DNA of 64,000 nucleotides from positions 620,001-684,000 of the forward strand of contig JAEUWY010000012.1 of NCBI GenBank assembly GCA_022059125.1. The letters are read 5' to 3'. Positions 21,735 to 33,151 of this stretch are shown one piece after another. The position numbers and the translations under genes are program-made. Position 1 is the stretch's first letter. The number at the start of each line of letters is the position of its first letter. The stretch comes from Corynespora cassiicola. Lineage: Eukaryota; Ascomycota; Dothideomycetes; Pleosporales; Corynesporascaceae. The notes under the pieces were generated by a model. That model had not been told where the DNA came from. It was given only the letters and a program-made list of their open reading frames with translations, and did not search any database.

Positions 21735-22306
21735 CCCCTATCTCTAAGGAGACACTTATCATAGTCAGAAACTTTTATTCTTAATTCTGTGGAGCTAGTT
21801 GTATTTTGACGAGACAATCCTACAATCTTAAGAGTAAACGGGGTCTGACTGAGCTTTCACCGAAATTTACAACCAGAGAATTATTTCTAATTTTGCAGTC
21901 TAGCATTAGCATGGCACAAAATAAGTCCCACTCTTTGTATTAGATGTATAGAGTAAAACTTTCGCCATATTTGCTACCTTCATCTGCACATGAAACCAAT
22001 CAGTACAGAAAAACACCATTTACCACCGCTACTAAGCTAGTATCGTTTATTCGCCTCTATTCTCATTCAAGCCACCTTTGTACCAAAAACCTCAACACCA
22101 TACAGCATACAGCATACAGTCATTAGGCATAAGACATAAGACAAACCTCCATAATGAAATCAAAGGTCTGGGAATTCCAGAATATCCCGAGCCCAAAAAG
22201 AGAACCTCACTGCTCCCTCCCACGTAATATGAAAAGTACATCTGGAAACTTTCTTATGCTCCCCCATACCCATCATTCCCAACCTTAACTCCCCCTTAAA
22301 TCCTCC
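21735..22306. other. Intergenic between converging genes
   Basis: AT-rich 3' flanks of the HET gene and of the cysteine-rich surface protein. No gene or repeat beyond short CATACAG copies near 22100. Confidence 0.45.
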
Positions 22307-23826
22307 CTAATCACTATTCTTCTTCACCTCCACCTCCTCTCCCGCCACCTCCTCTCCTTCCTTCACATCCTTTGCACCAGGAGCCTCTCCCACACCCACC
22401 TCTTCACCCTTATCACCCTCCACCGCACCCCCATCCAACTCATAAACCTCTCCCCCCGCATTCACCTTCTCCGCCCCAACCGGCAACTCACTAACCCTCG
22501 CCACCGCCCCTCCCTCCCCCATCTCATGCGCAAGCTTCTGCCCGGGCAACTCCACAACCCCGCTCTTCTCTTCCGGATACGCAGGCGGCGGCGGCGGCGG
22601 CGGCGGCAACGGCTTCTCCGCCTGAGCCGCAGCAGTGCTGCCATCCTTGCGCGCGGACCAGAGCCACCCTCCTGTGACGCGGTAGCGGTACCACAGGAAC
22701 GCAGCTAGGACGGAGAGGGCGGCGACGCCGCCGACGGAGATGCCGGCGATTGTGCCCGCGTTGGGGGATGCAGGCGGGTGTGTGTTTGTGGATGGGTTGT
22801 GGGGATGGGGGGCTGGGACGGGGCCTGATTGGGAGGGAGCGGTGGGGGTGGGGGCCGAGTTTGAATTGCTCGGTCCGATGGAGGCGGCGGGGTTTATGGC
22901 TGATTTGGCTGGTTAGCTGGGTTGGGGGTTGGAGGCTTCTTGGTGGGCGGTAGGTGCCTGATTGTACAGTGATATTTGTAGGGAGATTGGCGGTTGAGGG
23001 TTCCAGGTTACTGGGCTCGATTCGATTTTGAAGAAAAAGAAAGCACTTACTGGTCTGAGTCATGTACACGGTGACGGTTGTGGACTCGAAAACGACTACC
23101 GGTGTTTGACCAGTGTTGAATGAGAATGTGTATAACTGCACCTTGGACGTTGAGGCGCAGTGAAACCCGGTGATATTCATGACAGTGTTGATGTCACTGG
23201 CGCAGTATTTATAGGTCGAATCGTTGCTAGGGCTCACATTAGCAAGGACGCCATTCCAATGTTCCGAAAATTGACAGTTGGAGGCTGGGATAGAAAGAGA
23301 CCATACCATCTTTGGCACAACTGATCGTTACCACAGAATTGCGTATCCGCACTGCTTATGCATCTAGTGTATACTGCGCACGGAGATTTGACGCAGCAAC
23401 CAAAAAATTGTTTCGAATATTGGCAATAGTCTAGATTATTGCAAACAACTAGATTGAAAGTTAGCAAATAGATTCAAAAGAAACTGCGGTGAAGGTGGCC
23501 TGCATCGAACATTTGTGCATCGGTAACTAGGTAGGTCAAATTCCACCTGATCTTGTAACTCGGGCCGAAGATTGGACTGGGATGATGCCATTTTGTAGGG
23601 TCTTGAACTTACAGACATTATGACCTTGGTCACAATCATACCATGTGCGGCTAGTAGAGCTAGGTGCAGCTTTACTCGTGAAAACGGTCTGCCTCCTCTC
23701 CATCCCACCCTTAAGCATCCCATCAGTCACCCCAGCGGTAGGCGCCAAAACCCTCGCCCAGACTCCAATCTCAAAGCAAAGCAGCACGAAGAAGCCCACA
23801 AGGCCGAGCCGCTTCATTTGAACCAT
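22307..23826 (-). CDS. Secreted/single-pass TM cysteine-rich surface protein
   Basis: Four exons on the minus strand: 23826-23613, 23448-23307, 23226-23051 and 22899-22307. Introns are 164, 80 (CTAAT branch) and 151 bp (CTAAC branch). The total is 1125 nt, 374 residues. A signal peptide (MVQMKRLGLVGFFVLLCFEI...) leads into an ectodomain with about twelve cysteines (YDCDQGHNV, VCNNLDYC, FFGCCVKSPC, CISSADTQFC, LCQRC, YKYC). A Pro/Ser/Thr linker and one TM helix follow (TIAGISVGGVAALSVLAAFLWYRYR). The cytosolic tail has eight consecutive prolines, PAYPEEK and ELPGQ, then an acidic Gly/Glu/Val tail. This is the layout of fungal cell-surface sensor-like proteins. No catalytic domain is seen and the ligand is unknown. 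The exon 2-3 junction restores a cysteine (CQRC), supporting the model. Confidence 0.8.
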
Positions 23827-24805
23827 GGCAGCGTCGTGAGCAACGTGAGAGCGGAGATGTTGGACAGAAGCCGAGCTAGGCTTGGAGTTGCGGTGGCAGG
23901 TGGGCCTAAAAGTATCGAAGGGAGGCGGGGTTTCGGGTGCTAAGAGTAAAAGGAATTCGCTGGCGCTCGTGGTGAGGCGGCGTTTGCTGTGGGAGAAGAT
24001 TGTACTACTGGTCGTGCGGGCGCGAGGTCGAGCACGTGCCTGCTCAAGCGGCGTTGGCGGGAACGGGGGGGTAGTGGTGCGGGAGGGGACGGCCGACAGG
24101 TTAGCCGGCAGGCGAGAATTTGGTCTCAGTTGTTCAGTCTGCTCAATGACGAGTGAATATGAATTTGTCTTACGCAGTGATTTAAGATTTGAGGTTTATG
24201 AGTAACTGTAATGGGTATGGATGACTACCAGGAAATTGGTCGTATCACGCTCAAGACGCACAACAAGTAAAAATGTAGTCAAGTAGCGTGCATCTTACAC
24301 GATTTTTGCCAAAACGAGTGTGTACATATTTCATTTAAAATGGAAGTACAGTCGATGATAAATATAGAAGAAACAACATGAGCTGGAGGGCCCTGCAGTA
24401 TATAATTCTATCCGGGAGTAGAGACGCCAAGGGTCCAATAGTTTTGATGTGGGTATCCATAAAACCTGGTCATCATTCGTCCGTGACGTCCTTTTGATAT
24501 TGCCATGGAGGAAAAAACCCAATAATCATATATAAACCAATTTATCTCAACCAACAATCGTCACAAAAGCTCCCGCGATTGGGTATATCAAGTTGAAGAA
24601 GCCACTGATCCTATTTCGCCGCTTGGTAGCACGATGGCTGCTAGTCGGCAAAACCTTTCTCGTAGTTCCGTCCTAGTTGCGTTTTCAGGGGTATTTTGGG
24701 GTGGATATAGCCCCGGCATATTAATACTCTCAGCGCCTGAGCCTTTATCCAGGTAACTGGCCACCAAGTCATTGTACGAACCACTCCGACTTTCACGCTT
24801 AGTAA
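23827..24805. other. Intergenic, no gene seen
   Basis: The first 350 bases, upstream of the surface-protein gene, are GC-rich. The rest, downstream of the deaminase gene, is AT-rich. No feature recognised. Confidence 0.45.
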
Positions 24806-27197
24806 CTACGCGTCATCTGGCTCGAGTTGCAAGGTATTGGCCTCCAAAACTATATCGTTTTCAGTGTCCCAGTTGGCGTATTCGGCTTCCCAAGAATTTG
24901 ACTCCCTGTCGTATGCTGCCTTTGCAACATCTTCGATGATTTTGTCTCCAGCCATTAGCCTGCCATATCTATTGACAACCTGCCTGCAAAAGTGTGCCCA
25001 GCTTTGTTCATAATAACTTTTGCCCTGTTGCACTTCCTTTTCGGACAAGCAGCTATATTCTAAGCTCCAAATGGCAAGTTGCTTCCAGCTATGGAGCGAA
25101 ATACTTGGAGAGCCGACCATGATCTGATAAAACTCATGAGACATTGAATTACTGTGTGAAGAAGTTAGTCCTGACCACACTGAGAAGGGGATGTATCTCT
25201 ACGTACCCAAATAAGGAAGGATTATCGCTATTGACTGTGCATGGTATTCCAGCAGCGAGAAGTTCGGGGTAAGGATGCTCTTTAATATTTCTGCAAAGAT
25301 GCAGGAGCTCGTTTGAGATGGGGCACAGCTCCACACAGATTCCTTTCTGATTGCCCTTAATCTTGAATTTTTCGACCAATACTGGATGCTTCATCAACGA
25401 GAAACCATGGCCGATACGTTTTGCATCAAGGACGAGCGCATCAATCAGATTGGAGTTGCTTGGGTCCTTTGAGCCACCTGTATCGAGGAGCGTTTCGCCT
25501 GCGTGGAACAGGAACGGTAGGTCTAGTCCCTGCTCTTTGCAGACGTGTCGAAACGCTACAAGCTCCTCTTTGTAGTAACCGACGTGGTTGGGCCTATCTT
25601 CCGCACCAACGAGATCGAAGCCTGCGATGTGTTAATCGAATTGAGCCTGCACGAATTTGATGACAGACACATACCGCAGATAAGGTTATTGAATTGAACC
25701 TTCAACTTCAGACAATCCATCATCTCTTGTTGCATTCTCGTTTTGGGAATTGAGCGAGGTGCGCAGTAGACAATTTTCAACCCAAAAGGAAATTTGTGCA
25801 GCTCTCCCTTGGAGGAAAGGGCTTTCTTCTTTTTCTCGATAGCGTCGACGATGATTTGCATCTGGCCAGCATGGTCGATTTGAGTCTTACCACTATCGGC
25901 TGGTATAAATTTGTCCATTAACATGGGTCGAAGTTCCGCGTACATGACCTTTTCTTCGATCAGACGTTCAATAGCTTGGTCAATATATTTCTTATATACC
26001 GATTCGTAGTTTGCGAGCCCCTTGAAAGCGCGAGTCGCTTGGTTGAATCGAGCCCAAACCCTGGCATACTTTTTAGCATTTGCAGTTTTGTTTGATCGGA
26101 TTGTACCAACTCACCCATTTACTGTCTGGTTGATGCCATAAACCTCTTCCTCGCTCAGGATCATCTTCTGCTTGAGCCAATTCTCGGCTGGCCCCAAGAC
26201 TAGTTTGCCTGGTTCTGCACAGCTTGCCTTACCAATAATTGTTTCGGAACGGTCCTGTTTGTAGGCACCGGGAAATTGCATTGGGAACTGTTGGCGAAAA
26301 TCCTTCCAGGTCATCCAGATGTCCTTATCAACATTCTTGGACTTGAGTGTTCCTTTGTAGTCCTTGGAAAAAATATTCACGTCTGGTGTGACCTCGTCAG
26401 GATCCCATACGTTGAGTACCATCTCGGTCTCCTCTAGGTCTTTCCGAGTTAACAAGGGCTGGGTGCTCCTAATGTACATATTCTTTATATCCCGCGCTTG
26501 CTGTAGCAATATTCCTGGGTTCAGCTCAGCATTATAGTGAAGATGCAGTAGGGCGCCTTTCGGAAGCTGTTTGGCAATTCTGTAGAGTTTACTGCGATTC
26601 TCGATGTGATCCTTATTGGTCACGAATTGACCTCCCATGTCCCGTGTTTCGGGGCCTGGTATGGCCTCGCTAGCCACGTTACCGAAAATAAAGTCCCGTT
26701 CAAACTCCCTGATAGCATGGATAATGGCAGCGGCTCTCTTCTCAATATCAGATGCATCTTTCTTGGCAGGGAGATCCCAAGACTGCTCCAGCTCAGCTTT
26801 CAATATACCATCACGGGCTTTTTCGTATTGAGCGAGTCCATCTCCGTTCCGGCGAGCTTTCTCAAAAGCAGCCAAGGTGGCTTCCACAGAACTGTGGGGC
26901 TTCTCGAGCCCCCGCGTGGTACCCATGTGCACAGCTGTTCTTGTGATGGGAACAGGGCTCTGTGAAGTACGTTTTCTCTTCTTCTCTTTGGAGTCAGCAA
27001 GAATCATGACTGGTCTATTTGGGAGCTCCTCAGAAGCTCGTCTTTCACGTACGGGACTAGAAAGGTCAGTATGAATGCAGCAAAATGCAGGAGGCTTCAG
27101 GTAGGCGAACATACAGATGAATACCACACTTGGCCAACCACCCCTGACGAGGTCTCTCAGCTTCGCTTGAAATCTTTGCGTTAGTGTCAGCGGGCAT
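24806..27197 (-). CDS. Adenosine deaminase-family enzyme (ADA2/ADGF-like), non-secreted form
   Basis: Five exons on the minus strand: 27197-27115, 27056-26115, 26060-25675, 25621-25207 and 25151-24806. Introns are 58, 54, 53 and 55 bp, all with clean borders, giving 723 residues. Metal and active-site motifs are in order: HLHYN with His199 and His201, HAGET with His510, RIGHG with His542, and NSDNP with Asp603. GICVELCPISNELL and HPYPELLAAGIPC also match the family. These motifs belong to the adenosine deaminase fold, which deaminates adenosine to inosine using zinc. The length and an N-terminal extension fit the ADA2/ADGF branch. Two oddities: the usual DD pair is DN, so the second Asp is Asn, and there is no signal peptide. 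Instead residues around 50 carry KEKKRKR, a possible nuclear signal. The substrate may therefore differ from adenosine. Confidence 0.9.
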
Positions 27198-28684
27198 GCC
27201 GATGGTGGTGGTGTAGCCAGATAGATCACCGGTTCATACCGGTCTATGGGGCAATGAAGGATACGGACAAACAGAGCACAAGATTCTGATAAGGGCAAAT
27301 GTTTGCTGCTTGTTATTTGAACAAGATCGCAGCCTTGTGATACGAGTAGTGAGAGGATCTGCTGATGGCCTAAGAGGCTGTGTTTTCAAGCCCAAGTGCT
27401 CGAGAATCCGTATGGAGAATGAGGGGAGGCTGAGAAAGTGATCTGTTGTAACTGGTAGAAAGCAAGACTACCCTGGCGAGCAGAGTTGAAGAGCTGGTCT
27501 GGTAGAAGCCGGCCTGGTTTGTGGCCTAGCGGTAGGCTTGAGTCAGTTTCATTTCCTGATACAGTCATAAAGAAATGTGAAGGCGGCACAGCCCCGTGAG
27601 TCTAATCTGGTAGTGCAAGGAAAGGCTGACTCTATCATCTGCTGCCTGGAAGAAGGGGCGGATGACGGTGCAATACGGCGAGCGGCGCGAAATGACGCTT
27701 GCAGACAAGGACGACAGAGATGAAGAGTCAGAGTGGGGGGTTAGGAATTGGGAATTAGGAACTCAGATGCACCACGGACGAAGGAGATTCGAAGCAGCTA
27801 CTGGGGCAGGAAGGCACGAGGGCGGGCGGGGGACACTGCGCGTGCCTGCCCGCAGCGGCCGAATGACTAACAAAGCTCCCACATACATCAGCGCACGCTC
27901 TCAGCGCACCAGTTGATCGATCTTTCACTCCGTCCGGCCTCCGCGACAACGGCCGAGTCGCGCGCGATGGTTTTAAATGATGTGGGGTTGCGGGTTATCG
28001 ACGTGAGTCTCACGGCCAGGCTGGCGCGTAAAAGAGCTGGGTTTGCGACGAGCGCGGCGGGCGGGTGATGACGAAAAGCAACAGCGACAAGACGCCCGGA
28101 TCGCCTATGGACGGCGACGGCGACAACGGCGGCGACGGCGGCGCAGCGTTTCGAGAAGACTTGCGACAAGCGCCTGTGTCGAAGATGAGGGAACGGGAGT
28201 CAACCTGAGCAGGCTCCACGGGACGCTCACTGAGGCTATGCAAACGCCTCCCCATGCCGGTGCCTAGCCACCTTCCAATGGGCATCGCATGCCCCTCTTT
28301 GCACTCGCTGCCTCAGGCACCCAATCGTTGCACACGGTACAACGGCATCTTGTGCGAGGCTGAGGGCCCCCAAGAACTCGAGCCCTGGTCTGACCGGTCC
28401 ACTGGGGGAGGCTGTGGCCCCCATGGACGTCGCCTCCGCGCTTCCTGCCTCCTGCTTTTATCTCGCCTTGCTCCGGACAGCGCCCTGCGTTTTCTTTCGT
28501 CGATGGCCTTCTGCCGTCTTGCTCTGCTACCTACCCGCTCACCATTTCCCCCTTCATTCTAGCGTCCGCGTTGACCCATGTCCTTTGTCCCTCCTCAGCT
28601 TATATCCGAGCCTTGATATTCCTCCCGCATCAATCTTTTCGCTTTTCTGTCTTTGTCTGAAAGCGCCACTCACTTTGCACCAGC
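27198..28684. other. Divergent intergenic region, 1.5 kb
   Basis: This is the shared upstream region of the deaminase (minus) and the four-TM gene (plus). The last 250 bases are pyrimidine-rich leader sequence. A run of CGACGGCGA-type repeats lies at about 28110-28145. No gene is supported. Confidence 0.4.
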
Positions 28685-30088
28685 ATGCACTGGCTCCAGG
28701 ACGAGAATGGCGAGGTATCCATCCAGCAGCTCCAGCTCGACATTGTAGGTTTCCTCGCCATCTTGGGAGAAGGTTCAGTCCTTGCCAACGCCCAAGTGTC
28801 GACCCTTTCGCGGTGGATATTCCTGCCGCGCCTTATTCCTGCTCCGCAAGCCCTGATGCGCCCTACGCGACCGAATAAGCTGGAGCCTGCACTTGGGTAC
28901 ATCTCGGGAATCTACTCGGGAAATCACCGAGATTCCATCAATCACATCGGCAACATTGTCTGGTGAGTAGGGCTGTTCCTTACACGTCTTGGCACGTCTG
29001 GACGGCCCCGCTAGTTCCTAGCTCCTCCCAAGCCTCCAACATCGAGGGCCCGACCCGTGGTTCGTCCACCAGGGTCTCCAACAATGACGCTGCTGTCCGC
29101 CAGTCACTGCCACTTTAAACTCCCACGCCGTGACTGACTTTTCCCCAGCGATGCCAGCAATCTCCCAGAGCACTCTGTCCGCGTGGTGAAGATCCAGCGC
29201 ACTGGGACCACGCCACTCAAGTCCAAGACGCTGGCCCCACTGACCATAGTGCTCATCGAAGGCTTCTTCCTCTCGGTCGTGCTCCTTGCACTCTCCATTT
29301 GGCGCAGCGATGGCATGTCCATTGTTGCCACCTGCCTCTTGTCATTTCTCTCCACGCTCATTGGCCTTGGCAACAAGTGGAAGCTTCGGCTGCCAGAGCG
29401 CAAGGTCAAGAAGGGACAGGTCCCACTGGGAGACGTCGTGATCCGATATCCCAAAGGCAGCTTTCTCATCGTAAGATGTGAAGAAGATGTGGCAAGAGAA
29501 CTTTATTTCGCGCCCGAGACCATCGAGTATTTGCTGGTGCACCCCCCTGCGTACCGGCTTCTGAGCTTGGTCGGCACCATGATGCTCATGGGCGGTGTCA
29601 TTTGCCTTGCCAACGCGCAGATTGAACTGCAGATTGCATGGGCAGTATCATACATGGTTCTCGGCTCGTCCTACTGGATCGTGGCCGCCTTGCCTAACAA
29701 GATGCACTGGGATTACTCGTGCTACACGGTCACCGAGGAGTGTCTCTCCGACTCCAACATGGAAAAGAAGGGCTACCCGTCAGAGAACACGACCTTTACC
29801 CAGGCGCTCTGGAAAGCCATACTCGTCACCAAGAACACCGACTGGGTGCTCAAGAGCAACGCATGCCCCGACACCGATGCCTGGAGGACATGGCTCCAGG
29901 CCGCACGGGTAGTCTCTAGAGAGTATAGGGAGAAGAAGGAGCCGAACAAGTCTGACGTGAAAACGTGGGAGGTTCCTAGCGTAAACGAGTGGGACCCTCA
30001 GGCATATCTCATCGAGTTGCTCACCGAGCAGACCAACAAAGACCATATGGGCTTGAGCACGCCGCAGGGATTTGCGGCAGAGGTTTGA
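28685..30088 (+). CDS. Four-TM membrane protein of unknown function
   Basis: Two exons, 28685-28962 and 29149-30088, with a 186 bp intron (GTGAGT...CCCCAG), give 405 residues. The junction reads NIVCDASNLPEH. Hydrophobic helices: LAPLTIVLIEGFFLSVVLLAL, MSIVATCLLSFLSTLIGLG, LLSLVGTMMLMGGVICLA and a segment around IAWAVSYMVLGSSYWIVAAL. Between helices two and three lies a soluble stretch with VPLGDVVIRYPKGSFLIVRC and ARELYFAPETIEYL. After helix four comes a conserved-looking cytosolic tail (KMHWDYSCYTV, FTQALWKAI, TDWVLKS, CPDTDAWRTWLQAA). I recall close relatives only as hypothetical proteins of Pezizomycotina. Transport or channel function is possible but not shown. The long intron might hide a small extra exon. 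Confidence 0.8.
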
Positions 30089-30513
30089 GGTGGGTTGATT
30101 TGGTTGTATTTGAGCGACATGTTTGGATATGTGCAAATATGGCTGGCAACGGTTGGGTATGGGAAACGACACGACGATTACGAATGACGACCTCACGACG
30201 CCATCGCTCCTTGACATGCATTTACAGGCAGGGATCTGCATCTGATGGAAAGTATCATAAACACTATATAATTGCATGTAGCACGATAGCATAGCTGTAC
30301 TCATCACGTCGATACGCGTACACAGCAACCGCAAATAGAAGGATTTCATAACGCCCACATCGGAGTGGGAAAACGCATGATAATGACGATTCTTTGCGTT
30401 TCGAAATTTGTCCAAGACAATGCCGTGATATCTAACCAAAGCCAAACTCCGGCCGACCTAATACTCCATGATCATTTCCTTATCATCATCCACCCCCACC
30501 ACCGCCCCGCCGA
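30089..30513. other. Intergenic between converging genes
   Basis: 3' flanks of the four-TM gene and PEX4. Nothing recognised. Confidence 0.5.
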
Positions 30514-31197
30514 CTACCTCCTCCTCTCCCTCTCCCTCTCCCCCTTCCCACCCGTATATCTCTCCGTCTCCGTATAAAACCTAATCAGCGCCTCGGCGCC
30601 CACATAATCGCCTACGCGAAAGAGCTGCGCGATATCGACGTTGAGCGGGGAGTCGGGCTCGGCACTGGTAAGCAGCTGGTGTATGCTAGTCATGGTAGTA
30701 GATATCGTGTACGCAGGCGACCACGACGACTTGAGCAAATCGAGGCAAATCTCGCCCGTCTTGAAGTCGACGTTGGGGTGGCAGATGGGCGTCACGAAGC
30801 GGATCGTGGGCGGGGAGAGCGGGTACGCGGATGGGATGTGGATGTCGAGGAGCCAGATGCCGCCTGTCGTTCACGTCAATGTCCGGCATGCTTTCAGAAC
30901 AGTGTGTTGCACGTTTGTATGGGTGGGGGGAGGTGGATGTGCGATGCGCCGGGGCATGCGCGCAGGCGGTGTACACGGCAATCACAGAGTCGCGAAGATG
31001 CATGGCAAAGGAAAAGCGGCCCTGTACGCACCCTCGTAGGCAGTCCCCTCGACGCCGCGCATCACGGCGCGCCAATGCAGCAAGTCGTCGTCGTCGATGG
31101 GGCCAAGCTCCAGGAGCGCATCGTTGGGGTCGGACTGGTAGGTCTGCAGCTCCGTGAGGAGGCGCTTGGTCGGGCCCTGTGCGCGCGACGAGGCCAT
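30514..31197 (-). CDS. PEX4: Peroxisomal ubiquitin-conjugating enzyme E2, PEX4
   Basis: Two exons on the minus strand, 31197-31032 and 30863-30514, with a 168 bp intron, give 171 residues. The UBC fold shows YEGGIWLLDIHIPSAYPLSPP and the active-site block CHPNVDFKTGEICLDLLK, with catalytic Cys95. WSPAYTISTTMTSIHQLL and EPDSPLNVDIAQLF follow. The LLDIHIP and GEICLDLL variants match fungal PEX4 more than other E2s. PEX4 attaches ubiquitin to the import receptor PEX5 so that it is recycled from the peroxisome membrane. I chose the ATG at 31197 (AAAATGGCC); an in-frame ATG at 31245 would add 16 residues. The C-terminus ends in a run of Arg/Glu codons (GERERERRR) from a purine-rich repeat, so the true end could differ by a missed splice. 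Confidence 0.88.
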
Positions 31198-31657
31198 TTT
31201 TGAGATTTCCGGGGCCAGTCCGCCGAGTCGGTGGTCGAGGGACATGGGAATTGGGCGGGTTGGGGGAGCGGGTGAAGCTGGGAGAGGCGGGCGGAGACAA
31301 AAGAGGGAGAGCTGGATTGGCGGCGGTGACGGCGGTGACGGCGATGGGGGTGCACCTCGGCACGAGGGCGGGAGTGGGTGCGCGTGCGTGCTGGGGGGTG
31401 ATGGATGGGTGATGGAGAGCTCCAGCCACACGCCTGCCCGCCTGCCCGCCAGCTAGCTAGCTGGCCCGGCGGGCGGTGAGGCGGGCGGGCGCCTTTTCTG
31501 CTGTCCCCGCGAAAGAAAGGCGTTGCTTTCAATCCCTGCGCGCGCAAAAGTTCCAGTGCCCGACTGCGCATTCGCTACTTCACCACGTCGACCTCGAAAC
31601 ACCCGCTCGATATCCTTTCCACCGCATCTTTGCGCGCAGAAACAGACGATTCGCGCC
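31198..31657. promoter_or_regulatory. Shared bidirectional promoter region of PEX4 and RRP46
   Basis: 460 bp separate two divergent starts. Pyrimidine-rich tracts precede both genes, on opposite strands. No TATA box is seen. AGCTAGCTAGCT and GGCGGGCGG repeats lie near 31450-31490. Confidence 0.5.
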
Positions 31658-32549
31658 ATGGCACCCGAAGCCCAGCTCTCGCATCTGCACCGTGCAGACG
31701 GCTCGGCCACCTTCTCGCACAACGGCTTCTGCATCGTCGGCGCGGTCAATGGGCCCATTGAGGTGCAGCGCAAGGACGAGCTGCCAGAGGAGGCCACCGT
31801 CGAAGTCCATGTACGGCCCGCAGCCGGAGTAGGGAGTACGCGATCCCATTTCCTCCTTCCCAAGAAGCTCTCTCCACCACACATTCCAACAGACGCATGT
31901 ACTGACGCAAACCCCCGCAGGCCCCAAAGAACGCCACCTCGAAACCGTCCTCCACAACACCCTCCGCTCCATAATCCTCACTCGAAGCATCCCGCGCACT
32001 CTGGTGCAAATCACACTGCAGATCCGCTCGTTGCCCGAAGAAGACGGCTCGACGGGCGTAAACACGGTACGTCCTCGCATTCACCCCCAAACCCCCAAAA
32101 AACTAACAACCCTTCAGACATTAACCATACTCCCCCACCTCCTCCACACCGCCCTCCTCTCTCTCCTCAGCGCCTCCATCCCCCTCTCCACAACCCTAAC
32201 CAGCGCCCTCATCGCCCTCCCCGCGTCCTCCCGCAGCGCCTCCCCCCTCGTCTCGCCGACCGCGAACCAGATCCTACGCGCAGGGCCCATGCGCAGCGTG
32301 CACGTCTTCGCCTTCTCAGGAGAGGGGCGGTTGCTGCTCAGCGAGAGCGAGGGCGAGTTCAGCTATGCCGAGTGGGAGGAGGCGTGCGAGGTGGCCGAGG
32401 GCGCGTGCTGCAAGGAAGAAGGCGGCGTGGGGGTCGGCGAGGGGATGGAGGTTGAGGGTGTGCAAGGGGAGGTGAATTTGGAGGAGTGGGTTAGGAGGGT
32501 GGTTAGGGGGAAGGTGGTGGGGGAGCAGAGGTGGAGGGGGGTGGAGTGA
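31658..32549 (+). CDS. RRP46: Exosome complex subunit RRP46 (RNase PH-like)
   Basis: Three exons, 31658-31835, 31921-32066 and 32118-32549, with introns of 85 and 51 bp, give 251 residues. Key features: FCIVGAVNGPIEVQRKDELP, the RNase PH-type start of the fold; EVHVRPAAGVGS joined to PKERHLETVL; then IILTRSIPRTLVQITLQI. The third exon gives LPHLLHTALLSLLSASIPLS and ends in an acidic/Gly-Val-rich tail. RRP46 is a structural, non-catalytic ring subunit of the RNA exosome that processes and degrades RNA in nucleus and cytoplasm. The Rrp46 family lacks the phosphate-binding residues of bacterial RNase PH, and I see none here. Codon use in exon 3 is strongly C-rich, then G-rich in the tail. Confidence 0.85.
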
Positions 32550-33151
32550 GGCGGGGATACGGATTCTTATTTTGGATTTGATTCTAGGGCTGGCATGTAT
32601 GGGAGGGAGAGATTGGGGTCTTGGGGGGGATTTTTGGAGGATGGGTTGGCCTGGGGCCTGTGTGGAGATGGGCTAGACAAGAGGAGGTGAAGTATTTCAA
32701 GATTATGGCGCACCAAAAAAAAGTCCGCCAATCGAGGCTCGTTGGCGATGGATACGTTTTAGATTAACGAGATTTGCACCTAGGATCTAACGGCTATAAA
32801 GGTTTATGGAAGCTCGCGGAAGCCTGCACGGAGCCCTTAAAATATGGAGATACGCAGCAGTCCATTTTGCTGTTTTGGAGAAGTGCATTGCGCTATGTAG
32901 AAGAAGTGTGTTTAGCGTCTTGATAAAACGTCCTCGGCGGCTTTGGGAAATATATTCGGCGCCGTAGTAAATTATATTCGCTGGCTTGGCGGAATGCATT
33001 CGCTCCGTCTCCTAGTGTCGATGATAAAACGGAGATAGTGGACTAATCTCCTATATCTTAAATAGCCATTGGCCTTCTTTGAGATAAAATACACTGACTC
33101 GCACATTCATTCCTACCACAGAACATCTATTCTTCGCGAAATTTACTCAAA
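32550..33151. other. Intergenic, turns AT-rich; upstream of the defensin-like gene
   Basis: From about 32700 the DNA is AT-rich, with TATATTCG repeated near 32950 and 32980. A 70-codon minus-strand frame at 32787-32999 could be transposon debris but has no domain I can name. Confidence 0.4.
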
